From assembly GCF_001705435.1 (NCBI RefSeq), contig NZ_MDEN01000061.1, forward strand, positions 186,001 to 250,000: DNA of 64,000 nt, read 5' to 3'. The DNA comes from Pseudomonas graminis (GTDB lineage: Bacteria > Pseudomonadota > Gammaproteobacteria > Pseudomonadales > Pseudomonadaceae). Made by a program: the position numbers and the translations under genes. A model generated the notes under the pieces. It saw only the letters and a program-made list of their open reading frames with translations. It was not told the origin of the DNA and searched no databases. Below are positions 1 through 8,748 of the stretch, piece after piece (within the stretch, counting starts at the first letter, position 1; every line of letters begins with the position of its first letter).

Positions 1-849
1 CAGGGCCTTCAACGGTGCGGGCGGGTCCTCGGCCAGGAACGCATACGCTGCGTCTTCGATCAACAGCACCCCATGGTGCCGAGCGATGCGCACCAAGTGT
101 TCGCGCCACGGCAGGTCCATCACCCAGCCCATGGGGTTGTGCAGGGTCGGCATCGTGTAGACGGCCTTGATCCGCCTTCGCTGGCAGAGTGTTTCCAAGG
201 CGTTCAGATCGGGGCCGTGATCGGTATGGGGGATCGCGAGCAATTCCAGCCGGAGGGCGTCGGCCACCACTTTGAACCCCGAATAGGTCAACGCATCCAC
301 CGCCACCACATCGCCCGGTTTGAGCAACGCCATCGCAATGACCGACAGGCCATGCTGCGCGCCACTGACGATCACCACCTCGTCGGCCTCGACGGCTAAT
401 CCCCGGGCAGCAAGGTGCCGCGCCATGCACGCGCGCTCATGGCTTCGGCCAGCGTGGGGCTGATAGCGCAGCAGCGCCTCCAGATCACCCGACAACGCCA
501 GTTGGCGAAGGCCGTTGCGCAGCAGATCCGCCTGGCCCGGCAGCGTCGGGTAGTTGAAATTGAGGTCGAGGACGCCGGGCGTGCTGGTCTGTTGATCGAC
601 GCCATGGCTGAGCGGCAGGGCGATTTCCCGGACAAAGGTGCCGCGCCCGGTTTCGCCGCTCACCAGTCCCATGGCTTCCAGCTCGGCGTAGACCCGCGAC
701 GCCGTGACCAGCGCCAGGCCTTCAGCCGCCGCCAACTGACGATGGGTCGGCAGGCGAGTACCGGGCGCCAGTTCACCGGCCGCAATCTGCGCGGCAAATC
801 GGTCCACAAGGGTTTTGTAGCGGGCGCGGGGCATAGACGCTCTATCCAT
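1..849 (-). CDS. MocR/PdxR-family regulator: GntR-type helix-turn-helix fused to an aminotransferase-like domain (3' part outside window)
   Basis: Read on the minus strand from ATG at 849, the frame stays open to base 1, so about 283 N-terminal residues are visible. Residues 8-70 form a GntR winged helix (RLPTHRQLAAAEGL, then a GRGTFV wing). The rest resembles fold-type I aminotransferases (VVIVSGAQHGLSV, YTMPTLHNPMG, LIEDAAY). In the MocR/PdxR family the second domain binds PLP or an aminated effector and normally regulates rather than catalyses. The PLP lysine would lie beyond the window. The gene diverges from an EamA exporter with about 120 bp between starts, a common arrangement in which the regulator controls the exporter. 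ATG at 834 is an alternative start. Confidence 0.88.
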   Translation of the reverse strand, partial: MDRASMPRARYKTLVDRFAAQIAAGELAPGTRLPTHRQLAAAEGLALVTASRVYAELEAMGLVSGETGRGTFVREIALPLSHGVDQQTSTPGVLDLNFNYPTLPGQADLLRNGLRQLALSGDLEALLRYQPHAGRSHERACMARHLAARGLAVEADEVVIVSGAQHGLSVIAMALLKPGDVVAVDALTYSGFKVVADALRLELLAIPHTDHGPDLNALETLCQRRRIKAVYTMPTLHNPMGWVMDLPWREHLVRIARHHGVLLIEDAAYAFLAEDPPAPLKAL

Positions 850-971
850 GACAATTCTTTGATTGTACTGATTCTGCCCCTTACGCTGCCTTGACGGCAA
901 TCGACCTGTTGGCAATCCAACCTCAATCGGCAATGGCGTCCTCATGCCTGCACCTCAGGAGTCCGAACCCC

Positions 972-1868
972 ATGGAAATCTCTTCAATGGTCCAGCCCCT
1001 GGCGACAAAGCGCTCCACTGCCGGATGGCTGAACGGCCTGATGGGCGTGATCATTTTCAGCGGTTCGTTGCCGGCCACGCGCATCGCCGTGCTGGAGTTC
1101 GCGCCGCTGTTTCTGACTGTCGCCAGAGCGTCGATTGCCGGCTTGGTCGCGGCCTGTCTGCTGCTGGTGTTGCGAGAGAAGCGCCCGCAGCGCAACCAAC
1201 TGATGCCGCTATTCATCGTTGCCAGCGGCGTGGTGGTCGGCTTCCCGCTGCTCACCGCGCTGGCGTTGCAATACGTCACGTCGGCGCACTCCATCGTGTT
1301 TGTCGGCCTGTTGCCGTTGGCGACGGCTGTGTTCGCGGTGTTGCGTGGCGGCGAGCGTCCGCGTCCGGTGTTCTGGGTGTTCTCGTTGCTGGGCAGTGCG
1401 CTGGTAGTGGGGTTCGCCTGTGCCCAAGGGTTGTCGGCGTCGCCGGCGGGGGATCTGCTGATGCTGCTGGCGATTGTCGTCTGCGGCCTGGGTTACGCCG
1501 AAGGTGCCACGCTGTCCCGGACGCTCGGCGGCTGGCAGGTCATCTGCTGGGCGCTGGTGCTGGCGTTGCCGCTGATGCTGATGCTGACCCTGTTCAGCGC
1601 GCCGCCAGTCCTGGCCACCATCAGCGCACCGGCGTGGCTGAGTCTGGGCTACGTGTCGCTGTTCAGCATGCTGATCGGCTTCGTGTTCTGGTATCGCGGT
1701 CTCGCCCAGGGTGGCATCGCGGCGGTGGGACAGCTGCAGTTGCTGCAGCCCTTTTTTGGTCTGACGCTGGCCGCAACCCTTCTGCATGAACAGGTCAGCG
1801 TGGGCATGCTGGGAGTGACCGTCGGGGTTATCGCGTGCGTTGCCGGCGCGCGGCGGTTTTCACGCTAG
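972..1868 (+). CDS. EamA/DMT-superfamily inner-membrane transporter
   Basis: A 298-residue, very hydrophobic protein with about ten predicted membrane segments in two EamA halves. The first half contains GVIIFSGSLPATRIAVLEF and the second WLSLGYVSLFSMLIGFVFWY. Such proteins are drug/metabolite exporters of inner-membrane type and the substrate cannot be read from sequence. The start at 972 is preferred over upstream in-frame codons because CAGGAGT lies about 10 bases before it and the extra 27 residues of the longer frame are hydrophilic. The divergent MocR regulator suggests control by a PLP-linked or amino-compound signal, which is inference. Confidence 0.88.
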   Translation: MEISSMVQPLATKRSTAGWLNGLMGVIIFSGSLPATRIAVLEFAPLFLTVARASIAGLVAACLLLVLREKRPQRNQLMPLFIVASGVVVGFPLLTALALQYVTSAHSIVFVGLLPLATAVFAVLRGGERPRPVFWVFSLLGSALVVGFACAQGLSASPAGDLLMLLAIVVCGLGYAEGATLSRTLGGWQVICWALVLALPLMLMLTLFSAPPVLATISAPAWLSLGYVSLFSMLIGFVFWYRGLAQGGIAAVGQLQLLQPFFGLTLAATLLHEQVSVGMLGVTVGVIACVAGARRFSR

Positions 1869-1940
1869 CAGCAGGTCTATCAGGACGGCTGAACAGTGCA
1901 GGCCTGACCCAACGTTTTTTAACCATCCTCAAAACGAAAA

Positions 1941-1963
1941 ATGCCGGTGATCATCACCGGCAT
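1941..1963. terminator. Bidirectional hairpin terminator between convergent genes
   Basis: ATGCCGGTGA and TCACCGGCAT form a perfect 10-bp stem around a TCA loop. It is flanked by A-rich sequence on the left and a short T-containing run on the right. It sits between the convergent EamA gene (ends 1868) and the sorbosone-dehydrogenase-like gene (ends 1985), so it can serve both strands. Confidence 0.75.
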
Positions 1964-1984
1964 TTCCCGTTCATTGCTAAGCCA

Positions 1985-3322
1985 TCACTTGGCCTGACTG
2001 ACGCGCCAGACCTTGTTGCCCACATCGTCCGCGACCAGCAATGCGCCCTGCTTGTCGAGGATCACGCCGACCGGACGGCCTTGTGCGTCGCCATCGGCGT
2101 TGAGGAAGCCGGTCAGGACGTCCACCGGCAGGCCCGCAGGTCGGCCATCCTTGAAGCCGACGAACACGACTTTGTAGCCGGCCTGGGGATTGCGGTTCCA
2201 CGAGCCGTGCTCGCCGACAAACACGCCGTCGGCAAATTTGGCCGGCATGCCGCGCGGGTCGGACCAGGTCAGGCCCAGTGGCGCGACGTGGGTGCCGAGG
2301 GCGTAATCCGGGGCGATGGCCTTGGCGACCATGTCCGGGCGCGGCGGCTGCAAACGGCTGTCGACGTGATTGCCGTAGTAGCTCCACGGCCAGCCGTAGA
2401 ACGCGCCGTCTTTGACCGAGGTCAGGTAATCCGGCACCAGGTCGCTGCCGATTTCGTCACGTTCGTTGACCACTGTCCACAGCTCGTTGCTGCCCGGCTT
2501 CCACGCCAGCCCGTTGGGGTTGCGCAGTCCGCTGGCGAACAGGCGTTTTTGCCCGGTCTTGACGTCCACTTCCCAGACCGCCGCACGTCCCTCTTCGGCT
2601 TCCAGACCGTTTTCGGCCACGTTGCTGTTCGAGCCAACGGTGACGTACAGCTTGGTGCCTTCGCGGTTGGCGATGATGTTCTTGGTCCAGTGGTGATTGA
2701 TTCCCGCCGGCAGGTCAGTGACTTTCACCGGCGTGGCGGTGCTTTCAGTCTGGCCGTCGTTATACGGGACCTTGACCACGGCGTCGGCGTTGGCGATGAA
2801 CAGCTCGTTACCCACCAGCACCATGCCGAATGGCGACGTCAGGCCGCTGATGAACACCTTCTTCATTTCGGCCCGGCCATCGCCGTCTGCATCGCGCAGG
2901 ATGCTGATACGGTTGGCGCTCTCGGCTTCGGCGCCGACCCGGCTCATGACGATCCCGGTAGCCGTGCGCTTGATCCATGCCATCACCCCCGGGCCGCCGT
3001 CCGTCGCGCCTTCAGGCTTCGGCGGCTTGTTGCTTTCGGCGACCAGGACGTCGCCGTTGGGCAGGCTGTACAGCCAGCGCGGGTGATCGAGGTTTTCGGC
3101 GAGTGCGCTGACGGTGAAGCCCTCGGCGGCCTTGGGCGTGTCGGTGCCCTTCCAGCCGACGGCCTTGGACACCTTGACGGTCGGAATCAGTGTGCTATTG
3201 GGCTCGGGCAGTTGCGGCTGCGCGCCTACGCCAGCCTGGAACGGCAGCTTGGCGGTTTCGCCACAGGCACTGAGCATCGCAGCAGTGGTCATCAGCAGTG
3301 CAAATCGGTGCATCGCAATCAT
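1985..3322 (-). CDS. PQQ-dependent glucose/sorbosone dehydrogenase-like lipoprotein
   Basis: 445 residues. The N-terminus is a lipoprotein signal peptide with lipobox LSAC around residue 20, so it is probably anchored in the periplasm. The body matches the GSDH beta-propeller family (sorbosone dehydrogenase type): LDHPRWLYSLPNGDVLVAES, FGMVLVGNELFIAN, GLRNPNGLAWKPGSNELWTV, GLTWSDPRGMPAKFADGVFV and GEHGSWNR. Members oxidise sugars or aldoses with PQQ, but many have no tested substrate. Start 3322 has GAGG seven bases upstream; ATG at 3313 is an alternative. No partner cytochrome is adjacent. Confidence 0.85.
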   Translation of the reverse strand: MIAMHRFALLMTTAAMLSACGETAKLPFQAGVGAQPQLPEPNSTLIPTVKVSKAVGWKGTDTPKAAEGFTVSALAENLDHPRWLYSLPNGDVLVAESNKPPKPEGATDGGPGVMAWIKRTATGIVMSRVGAEAESANRISILRDADGDGRAEMKKVFISGLTSPFGMVLVGNELFIANADAVVKVPYNDGQTESTATPVKVTDLPAGINHHWTKNIIANREGTKLYVTVGSNSNVAENGLEAEEGRAAVWEVDVKTGQKRLFASGLRNPNGLAWKPGSNELWTVVNERDEIGSDLVPDYLTSVKDGAFYGWPWSYYGNHVDSRLQPPRPDMVAKAIAPDYALGTHVAPLGLTWSDPRGMPAKFADGVFVGEHGSWNRNPQAGYKVVFVGFKDGRPAGLPVDVLTGFLNADGDAQGRPVGVILDKQGALLVADDVGNKVWRVSQAK

Positions 3323-3634
3323 CGTTCAACCTCGCGGCGGCCATCCATGGGCCCATTGTTTTGAGAAATCAAAGCGCTGACAAACAGGCAGCTTGGAGAA
3401 GCGCAGGCTTCGAGAGACATGACATAAGGCTGACAAGTATCGCCACGTCGACCGACAGCAAACAGCTCACGGGACGCAAATGACATTTGCCCTCAGGGCA
3501 TCAATAAAACGACCCCGGCAGGGGCGTGAGGGTTCAATAATCTGCGCCGGCATCTCCCGTGCGGGACCGAGGGGTTAGCCATGTTGGCCGATTTTAGATA
3601 CGCTTCATGCCTATAACCCCCAGAGCCAGATCCG
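3323..3634. other. Intergenic region, no gene seen
   Basis: 312 bases between the divergent dehydrogenase and sensor-kinase genes. It must hold both promoters, but no convincing -35/-10 pair or operator stands out. A small TGCCCTCAGGGCA palindrome lies near 3487. The short reading frame on the minus strand at 3493-3756 overlaps the kinase start and looks like noise. Confidence 0.5.
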
Positions 3635-4825
3635 ATGACCCGCCCAGAGTTTGCTTTGGATGTTGAGGCGATCCATGCGATCCCCGCCGTGCCCGTCATT
3701 CTGAGCATGGTCAAGCACATGACAGGCATGCGCTTCGCGGCAATCGCCAGGGTCACGGAAAGTCATTGGGTGGCCTGCGCCGTCGATGACTCGATCAATT
3801 TCGGCCTCAAACCGGGCGGCGAGCTGGTGCTGGAATCAACCATCTGCCACGAGATCAGGCAGCATCACCAGCCAGTGGTGTTCGGCCATGCCAGCGCCGA
3901 CCCGCACTTCGCCACCCATCACACGCCGCTCACCTATGGGCTGGAAAGCTACATTTCGATTCCCATCATCCTGCCCGACGACCGCTTCTTCGGGACGCTG
4001 TGCGCCATCGACTCAGTGCCTGCCGATCTGAGCGATCCTGCCATCGTCAAGACACTGACCCTCTTCGCGCAGTTGATTGCGCTGAGTCTGGACACTCAGG
4101 GCCACCTGGACAGCGCCCGCGCCGAGCTGAACGACGCCAACGAAAACGGACGGTTGCGGGAGCAATTCATGGCGGTGCTGGGGCACGACCTGCGTACACC
4201 GTTGAGTGCGATCCGCATGAGCGCCGACCTGCTGGCGACCAAAACCGAGGACAAGCGCTCGCAGGGGCTGGTCGCTGCCATACGGCAGAGCTCGATCCGC
4301 ATGGGCGCGCTGATCGAGAACGTGCTGGACTTCGCCAGGGGCCGCATGGGCGGAGGAATTCCGGTGAAGTGCCAGGCCACGGATGATCTTCCCGACGTAT
4401 TGAAAGCGACGGTGGACGAGATCCGCGCGTCGCACCCGCAGGCAACGTTCAACGAAGCCATCGACCTCAACGGGAGCGTCTACTGCGACCCGCTGCGCAT
4501 CAGCCAGTTGTTGTCCAATCTGCTGGGCAACGCGGTGACCCATGGCTCACTCGCCTCGCCGATTGACCTGCACATCTGGCAGGAATCTGATCAGGTCATC
4601 ATTTCCGTCATGAACCACGGCGCGCCCATCTCGCCACGGCTGATGCCGCTGCTGTTCGAGCCGTTCACCCGGTCCGAAGCGGGCGGGCGCGGCGAAGGCC
4701 TCGGTCTTGGGCTGTACATCGCGTCGCAGATCGCCAGCGCTCATCACGGTACTTTGACCGTGAGCTCATCGGCTCAATTGGGCACCTGTTTCATTGCGCG
4801 CTTTCCTTACACGCAACCCGTTTGA
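3635..4825 (+). CDS. GAF-domain sensor histidine kinase (orphan)
   Basis: 396 residues with no membrane segments, so probably cytosolic. Residues about 15-155 form a GAF domain (FAAIARVTESHWVACAVDD, ICHEIR, GLESYISIPIILPD). A HisKA domain follows with the phosphoacceptor His near residue 184 in GHDLRTPLSAIRMSADLL. The HATPase domain has the N box LLGNAVTHG and the G boxes GEGLGLGLYIASQIASAHHG. The domain layout is that of GAF-type kinases related to light or redox sensors, but no chromophore cysteine was identified. No response regulator is adjacent, so its partner is elsewhere. The downstream creatininase gene begins about 107 bases later on the same strand. Confidence 0.87.
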   Translation: MTRPEFALDVEAIHAIPAVPVILSMVKHMTGMRFAAIARVTESHWVACAVDDSINFGLKPGGELVLESTICHEIRQHHQPVVFGHASADPHFATHHTPLTYGLESYISIPIILPDDRFFGTLCAIDSVPADLSDPAIVKTLTLFAQLIALSLDTQGHLDSARAELNDANENGRLREQFMAVLGHDLRTPLSAIRMSADLLATKTEDKRSQGLVAAIRQSSIRMGALIENVLDFARGRMGGGIPVKCQATDDLPDVLKATVDEIRASHPQATFNEAIDLNGSVYCDPLRISQLLSNLLGNAVTHGSLASPIDLHIWQESDQVIISVMNHGAPISPRLMPLLFEPFTRSEAGGRGEGLGLGLYIASQIASAHHGTLTVSSSAQLGTCFIARFPYTQPV

Positions 4826-4932
4826 GCGCCGACAGGTGATGTCGGCACGTCTGCGCCACAGCGTCGCGGGCACACTGATTTTCGCTATGACCCACTTTTC
4901 TGAAGCCCCCTTTTCTGAGGAGAGCACCTGAC

Positions 4933-5682
4933 ATGCTTCTGCACCAGTCCACATGGATCGAGATCGAACAGTTTCTCAAGCGCAGCCGCACGATTGTCGT
5001 GCCCACCGGTTCGAACGAACAACACGGCCCCACCGGCCTGCTCGGCACTGACTGGATGTGCCCGCAGATCATCGCCCACGAAGCGCAGAAGAGCGCCGAT
5101 ATCCTGATCGCGCCGACCTTCAACATCGGCATGGCGCAGCATCATCTGGGCTTTCCCGGAACGATCTCGCTGCGCCCCTCGACGTTCATCGCCGCCATCG
5201 GTGACTGGGCGCGCTCGCTGGCGGGTCATGGCTTTGAGAAAATCCTCTTCCTCAACGGTCACGGCGGCAACGTTGCGTCGATCGAGGCGGCGTTTTCCGA
5301 GCTGTACGCAGAAGCCAGTTTCGCCGGGCGTTCTGCCGGTTTCGCCCTGAAGCTGACCAACTGGTGGGACCTGGAGGGCGTCGGCGAACTCGCCCATCGG
5401 CAGTTTCCGGTGGGCCACGGCTCCCACGCGACGCCGTCCGAGATCGCGGTGACCCAGTGGGCCTACCCGGAGTCGATCAAGTCGGCGGACTACTCGCCGC
5501 AGATTGCCCCGACCGGTCCGATCCGCGAAGCAAAGGATTTTCGAGCGCGCTTCCCCGATGGCCGCATGGGCTCAGACCCTGCGCTGGCCACGCCGGAAAA
5601 AGGCGGAGAGCTGGTGGCGCTGGCGGCCAAGGGGCTGGTGCGCGCGGTTGACGCGTTCAGTCGCGAACCGGCGCTGCATTAA
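4933..5682 (+). CDS. Creatininase-family metal-dependent amidohydrolase
   Basis: 249 residues, the usual length for the family. Metal-ligand motifs are in order: VPTGSNEQHGPTGLLGTD near residues 22-40 (His and Asp), FLNGHGGN near 110 (His), and SHATPSEIA near 160 (Glu). Creatininase-family enzymes hydrolyse cyclic or linear amides such as creatinine, formamidopyrimidine or mycofactocin precursors. The substrate here is unknown, and no creatinase or sarcosine genes are adjacent. A GAGGAG ribosome site lies about 10 bases before the ATG. It may be cotranscribed with the upstream sensor kinase. Confidence 0.85.
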   Translation: MLLHQSTWIEIEQFLKRSRTIVVPTGSNEQHGPTGLLGTDWMCPQIIAHEAQKSADILIAPTFNIGMAQHHLGFPGTISLRPSTFIAAIGDWARSLAGHGFEKILFLNGHGGNVASIEAAFSELYAEASFAGRSAGFALKLTNWWDLEGVGELAHRQFPVGHGSHATPSEIAVTQWAYPESIKSADYSPQIAPTGPIREAKDFRARFPDGRMGSDPALATPEKGGELVALAAKGLVRAVDAFSREPALH

Positions 5683-5845
5683 CGTCGCTGCGTTGACGGC
5701 CTGGCCGTGCGGCAATAGCGCGCGGGCGTTGAACTCGTCCGCCAAATGGCGGCCATAGTGGTATGCGCTTTTTCAAACGGTATGGGATCTGGGGCAGTCT
5801 GCAGCGCAACGACCTCGCCCGGTCCCCTTGGCTGACAGGTGATAT

Positions 5846-6211
5846 GTGAATACGTTTATCCCACTGGACAAAGTTGAAGAAATCGATCTGCAGGATTACC
5901 ACGAGGTCTGGCTGACCACGTCGGAAACCTGGCCACAGGACCCGGCGACGGTCCACCGCAAGTGCCTGTGGCGCCAGGATCGCGAGATGACCTCCGATGT
6001 GGAAATCGACGGCGTTTACTTTGAAAATCTACCGCACCTGTGGCTGCGTGTGGACGATCTCGATGACCAACAGGACATCGACCTCGTGATCGAGAAGCTC
6101 AAGGTACGCATTGCCGCACTGAATCTCAAAGGCGAGTTCTATCCTCCCGAGCTGCCGACTGCGGCGCCTCACAAGGACGAAGACGAAATCAAGAAAGACC
6201 TGCGCAGCTAA
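5846..6211 (+). CDS. Small acidic protein of unknown function
   Basis: 121 residues, GTG start preceded by CAGGTGAT. It is rich in Asp and Glu with no signal peptide or membrane segment, and has a Trp-rich central section (HLWLRVDDL, KCLWRQDREM) and a charged tail. I do not recognise the family. Codon use is like the neighbours and the frame is clean, so it is likely real. It stands alone between the creatininase gene and the REPIN array. Confidence 0.7.
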   Translation: MNTFIPLDKVEEIDLQDYHEVWLTTSETWPQDPATVHRKCLWRQDREMTSDVEIDGVYFENLPHLWLRVDDLDDQQDIDLVIEKLKVRIAALNLKGEFYPPELPTAAPHKDEDEIKKDLRS

Positions 6212-6326
6212 TCCGCTTCACCCCCCCGCTTCTCCGACGCGCGCCGTGGCTGATCTTCAGCACGGCGCCGTTTTTGTTTCTGCTGCACCTATTTCCGGTC
6301 AGTCCTACCCAGTGCATGCGCTGTAT

Positions 6327-7380
6327 CAGTGGGACCGGCTTTAGCCGGGAAGAGGCCTGTGTGAACGCCCTCAATTTTTGCAGCGTGGCATCCGACGCCT
6401 TCCCGGCTAAAGCCAGTCCTACAGGTGCACGCAATCCGTCAGTGGGACCGGCTTTAGCCGGGAAGACGCCTGTGTGAACGCCCTCAATTTTTGCAGCGTG
6501 GCATATGACGCCATCCCGGCTAAAGCCAGCCCTACAGGTGCACGTAGTCCGTCAGTGGGACCGGCTTCAGCCGGGAAGAGGCCTGTGTGAACACTCTCAA
6601 TTTTTGCAGCGTGGCATCCGACGCTTTCCCGGCTAAAGCCAGTCATACAGGTGCACGCAATCCGTCAGTGGGACCGGCTTCAGCCGGGAAGAGGCCTGTG
6701 TGAACGCCTTCAATTTTTGCAGCGTGGCATATGACGCCTTCCCGGCTAAAGCCAGTCCTACAGGTGCACGCAGTCCGTCAGTGGGACCGGCTTCAGCCGG
6801 GAAGAGGCCTGTATGAACACCCTCAATTTTTGCAGCGTTGCATCCGACGCTTTCCCGGCTAAAGCCAGTCCTACAGGTGCACGCAGTCCGTTAGTGGGAC
6901 CGGCTTTAGCCGGGAAGAGGCCTGTGTGAACACCCTCAATTTTTGCAGCGTGGCATATAACGCCTTCCCGGCTAAAGCCAGTCCTACAGGTGCACGCAGT
7001 CCGTTAGTGGGACCGGCTTCAGCCGGGAAGAGGCCTGTGTGAACACTCTCAATTTTTGCAGCGTGGCATCCGACGCCTTCCCGGCTAAAGCCAGGCCTAC
7101 AGGTGCACGCAGTCCGTCAGTGGGACCGGCTTCAGCCGGGAGGAGGCCTGTGTGAACGCCCTCAATTTCCCGGCGTGGCATCCGACGCTTTCCCGGCTAA
7201 AGCCAGTCCTACAGGTGCACGCAGTCCGGCAGTGGGACCGGCTTCAGCCGGGAAGAGGCCTGTGTGAACGCCCTCAATTTTTGCAGTGTGGCATCCGACG
7301 CCTTCCCGGCTAAAGCCAGCCCTACAGGTGCACGCAGTCCGTCAGTGGGACCGGCTTCAGCCGGGAAGAGGCCTGTGTGA
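6327..7380. repeat. Tandem array of ten ~113-bp REPIN units
   Basis: The motif GTGGGACCGGCTT(C/T)AGCCGG recurs with GGGA starting at 6331, 6444, 6557, 6670, 6783, 6896, 7009, 7122, 7234 and 7347. The spacing is exactly 113 bp except one step of 112. Each unit has a forward REP, a roughly 45-bp spacer (TGTGTGAACGCCCTCAAT and GCAGCGTGGCATCCGAC), an inverted REP (TTCCCGGCTAAAGCCAGTCC) and a linker AGGTGCACGCAGTCCGTCAG. The last copy is only the first half. Units differ by a few substitutions. Small frames across it repeat the same residues and are not genes. It fills the whole gap between 6212 and the VOC gene. Confidence 0.95.
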
Positions 7381-7441
7381 GCACCGCCCTTCTGAAGTCT
7401 GGGCTAGAATCGCCCGCTCAGATTATCAAGGAGTGAACCCT

Positions 7442-7807
7442 GTGCAGATGTCCCCGGCGATACCGCTGATTCGTATTTTTTCCGAAGCCAAGGCGAAAGA
7501 GTTCTACGTGGATTTTCTCGGCTTCAGCCTGGAGTGGGAGCACCGATTTGAACCCGGCCTGCCGCTGTACGCCCAGGCCCGTCGCGACCAACTGGTCATC
7601 CACCTGACCGAGCACCATGGCGACGCGACGCCGGGCTCGACGATCTTTGTGCCGGTCAGCAACATCGACGAATTGCAGCGCGAACTGCTGGCGAAAAACT
7701 ACGGCTATTCACGCCCCGGCATTCAAGACCTCGACTGGGGCAAGGTCATGGACATCGCCGACCCGTTCGGCAACCGCCTGCGCTTCTGCGAGCGCTCCGA
7801 GGACTGA
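7442..7807 (+). CDS. VOC-superfamily (glyoxalase/bleomycin-resistance-like) protein
   Basis: 121 residues starting at GTG 7442, chosen because AAGGAG lies 8 bases upstream; a longer upstream frame runs into the REPIN array. The protein has one beta-alpha-beta-beta-beta repeat pair typical of VOC proteins: IPLIRIFSEAKAKEFYVDFL at the N-terminus and DIADPFGNRLRFCE at the C-terminus, with HLTE in the middle. Family members bind metals or small ligands as glyoxalase-like enzymes or antibiotic-binding proteins. The ligand here is unknown. Translation begins only about 60 bases after the last REP half-unit. Confidence 0.85.
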   Translation: MQMSPAIPLIRIFSEAKAKEFYVDFLGFSLEWEHRFEPGLPLYAQARRDQLVIHLTEHHGDATPGSTIFVPVSNIDELQRELLAKNYGYSRPGIQDLDWGKVMDIADPFGNRLRFCERSED

Positions 7808-7819
7808 CCCGCGGCGCCC

Positions 7820-8674
7820 TCAAAGCCGGAAATACTGCCCGATGGCCTGCCGCAGCAGGTCTATCGCCTCATCTCCGTGGCTGGCTGACGAGCGCACGAC
7901 GATGATGTCGTGGTCGGCGATCGGCGGCAGGCCATCGAGGATGCGCATGCCGTCGGTGACCCGGGCGCGGTCGATCACGCTGATGCCCAGTCCTGCCTCG
8001 ACACAGGCTTTGACCGCCTGATTGGACGAGCTCTCGAGCACGATGCGCATGGGGTGGCCGGCGCGCTTGAGCGACTCGACCATCGCTTGCCGGTACGAGC
8101 AGTGGACCGCATGCACGGCAAGCGGCAGCGGGTTCGGTAAATCCCCCGATTGATGCGCCGCGCCGACCCACACCGGCGTGGTCGGCACCAGCAACTGATC
8201 GTCCGCGCCCAACTGGCCTTCCGGCTGGGCGATGACCGCCACCTGCAGCCGCCCCCGCCGCACCTGATCGCGCAAGATGAAGCTGGGCGCGGTCTTCAGC
8301 TCCAGAACGATGTTCGGCCAGGCGGCGGTGAAAATCGGCAGCACGTCGCGAATCAGGTGCGTGGCGTATTCATCCGGCACGCCGAGGGTGATGCGCCCCG
8401 CCAGCTGCGTGCCTTGGAGCTCCGCCAACACTTGATCGTGGGTGCTCAGCAGCGCGGCGGTGGAGGTCAGAAAACGCTTGCCCAGGGGCGTCAGCGACAC
8501 CGACTGATTGTCGCGATTGAGCAGCCGCCCCCCCGCCACCGCTTCCAGCCGCTGCACGTGCACGCTGACGGCCGCCGGGCTTTTGTGCAGCTGTTCTGCC
8601 GCCGCGCTGAACTTGCCAATGCGCGCAACGGCGTGGAAGGTGCGGACCTGTTCGATATCCAGAATGGCACTCAT
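7820..8674 (-). CDS. LysR-family transcriptional regulator
   Basis: 284 residues. The N-terminal helix-turn-helix is AVARIGKFSAAAEQLHKSPA at residues 15-35, followed by an ArgP/IciA-like effector domain. It diverges from the EamA transporter at 8749 with 74 bases between starts, so it probably controls that exporter and its own gene. The effector cannot be predicted. Confidence 0.88.
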   Translation of the reverse strand: MSAILDIEQVRTFHAVARIGKFSAAAEQLHKSPAAVSVHVQRLEAVAGGRLLNRDNQSVSLTPLGKRFLTSTAALLSTHDQVLAELQGTQLAGRITLGVPDEYATHLIRDVLPIFTAAWPNIVLELKTAPSFILRDQVRRGRLQVAVIAQPEGQLGADDQLLVPTTPVWVGAAHQSGDLPNPLPLAVHAVHCSYRQAMVESLKRAGHPMRIVLESSSNQAVKACVEAGLGISVIDRARVTDGMRILDGLPPIADHDIIVVRSSASHGDEAIDLLRQAIGQYFRL

Positions 8675-8748
8675 GGTTCACTGATCCCGAAGCACTGCTG
8701 TCGTTTATTTTGATTTATTAGATTACGGCGGTTGGTTACGTTGGGTCC

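Noticed and set aside
1835..3364. 509-residue plus-strand frame opposite the sorbosone-dehydrogenase-like gene
   Set aside because: Shadow of the minus-strand gene with its signal peptide and family motifs.
6189..7181. Short proteins encoded within the REPIN array
   Set aside because: They repeat the same residue blocks in every unit, lack ribosome sites, and shift with the repeat; non-coding.
6327..7380. CRISPR array
   Set aside because: Repeat unit is 113 bp with no variable spacers; each unit is built of inverted REP palindromes and there are no cas genes.
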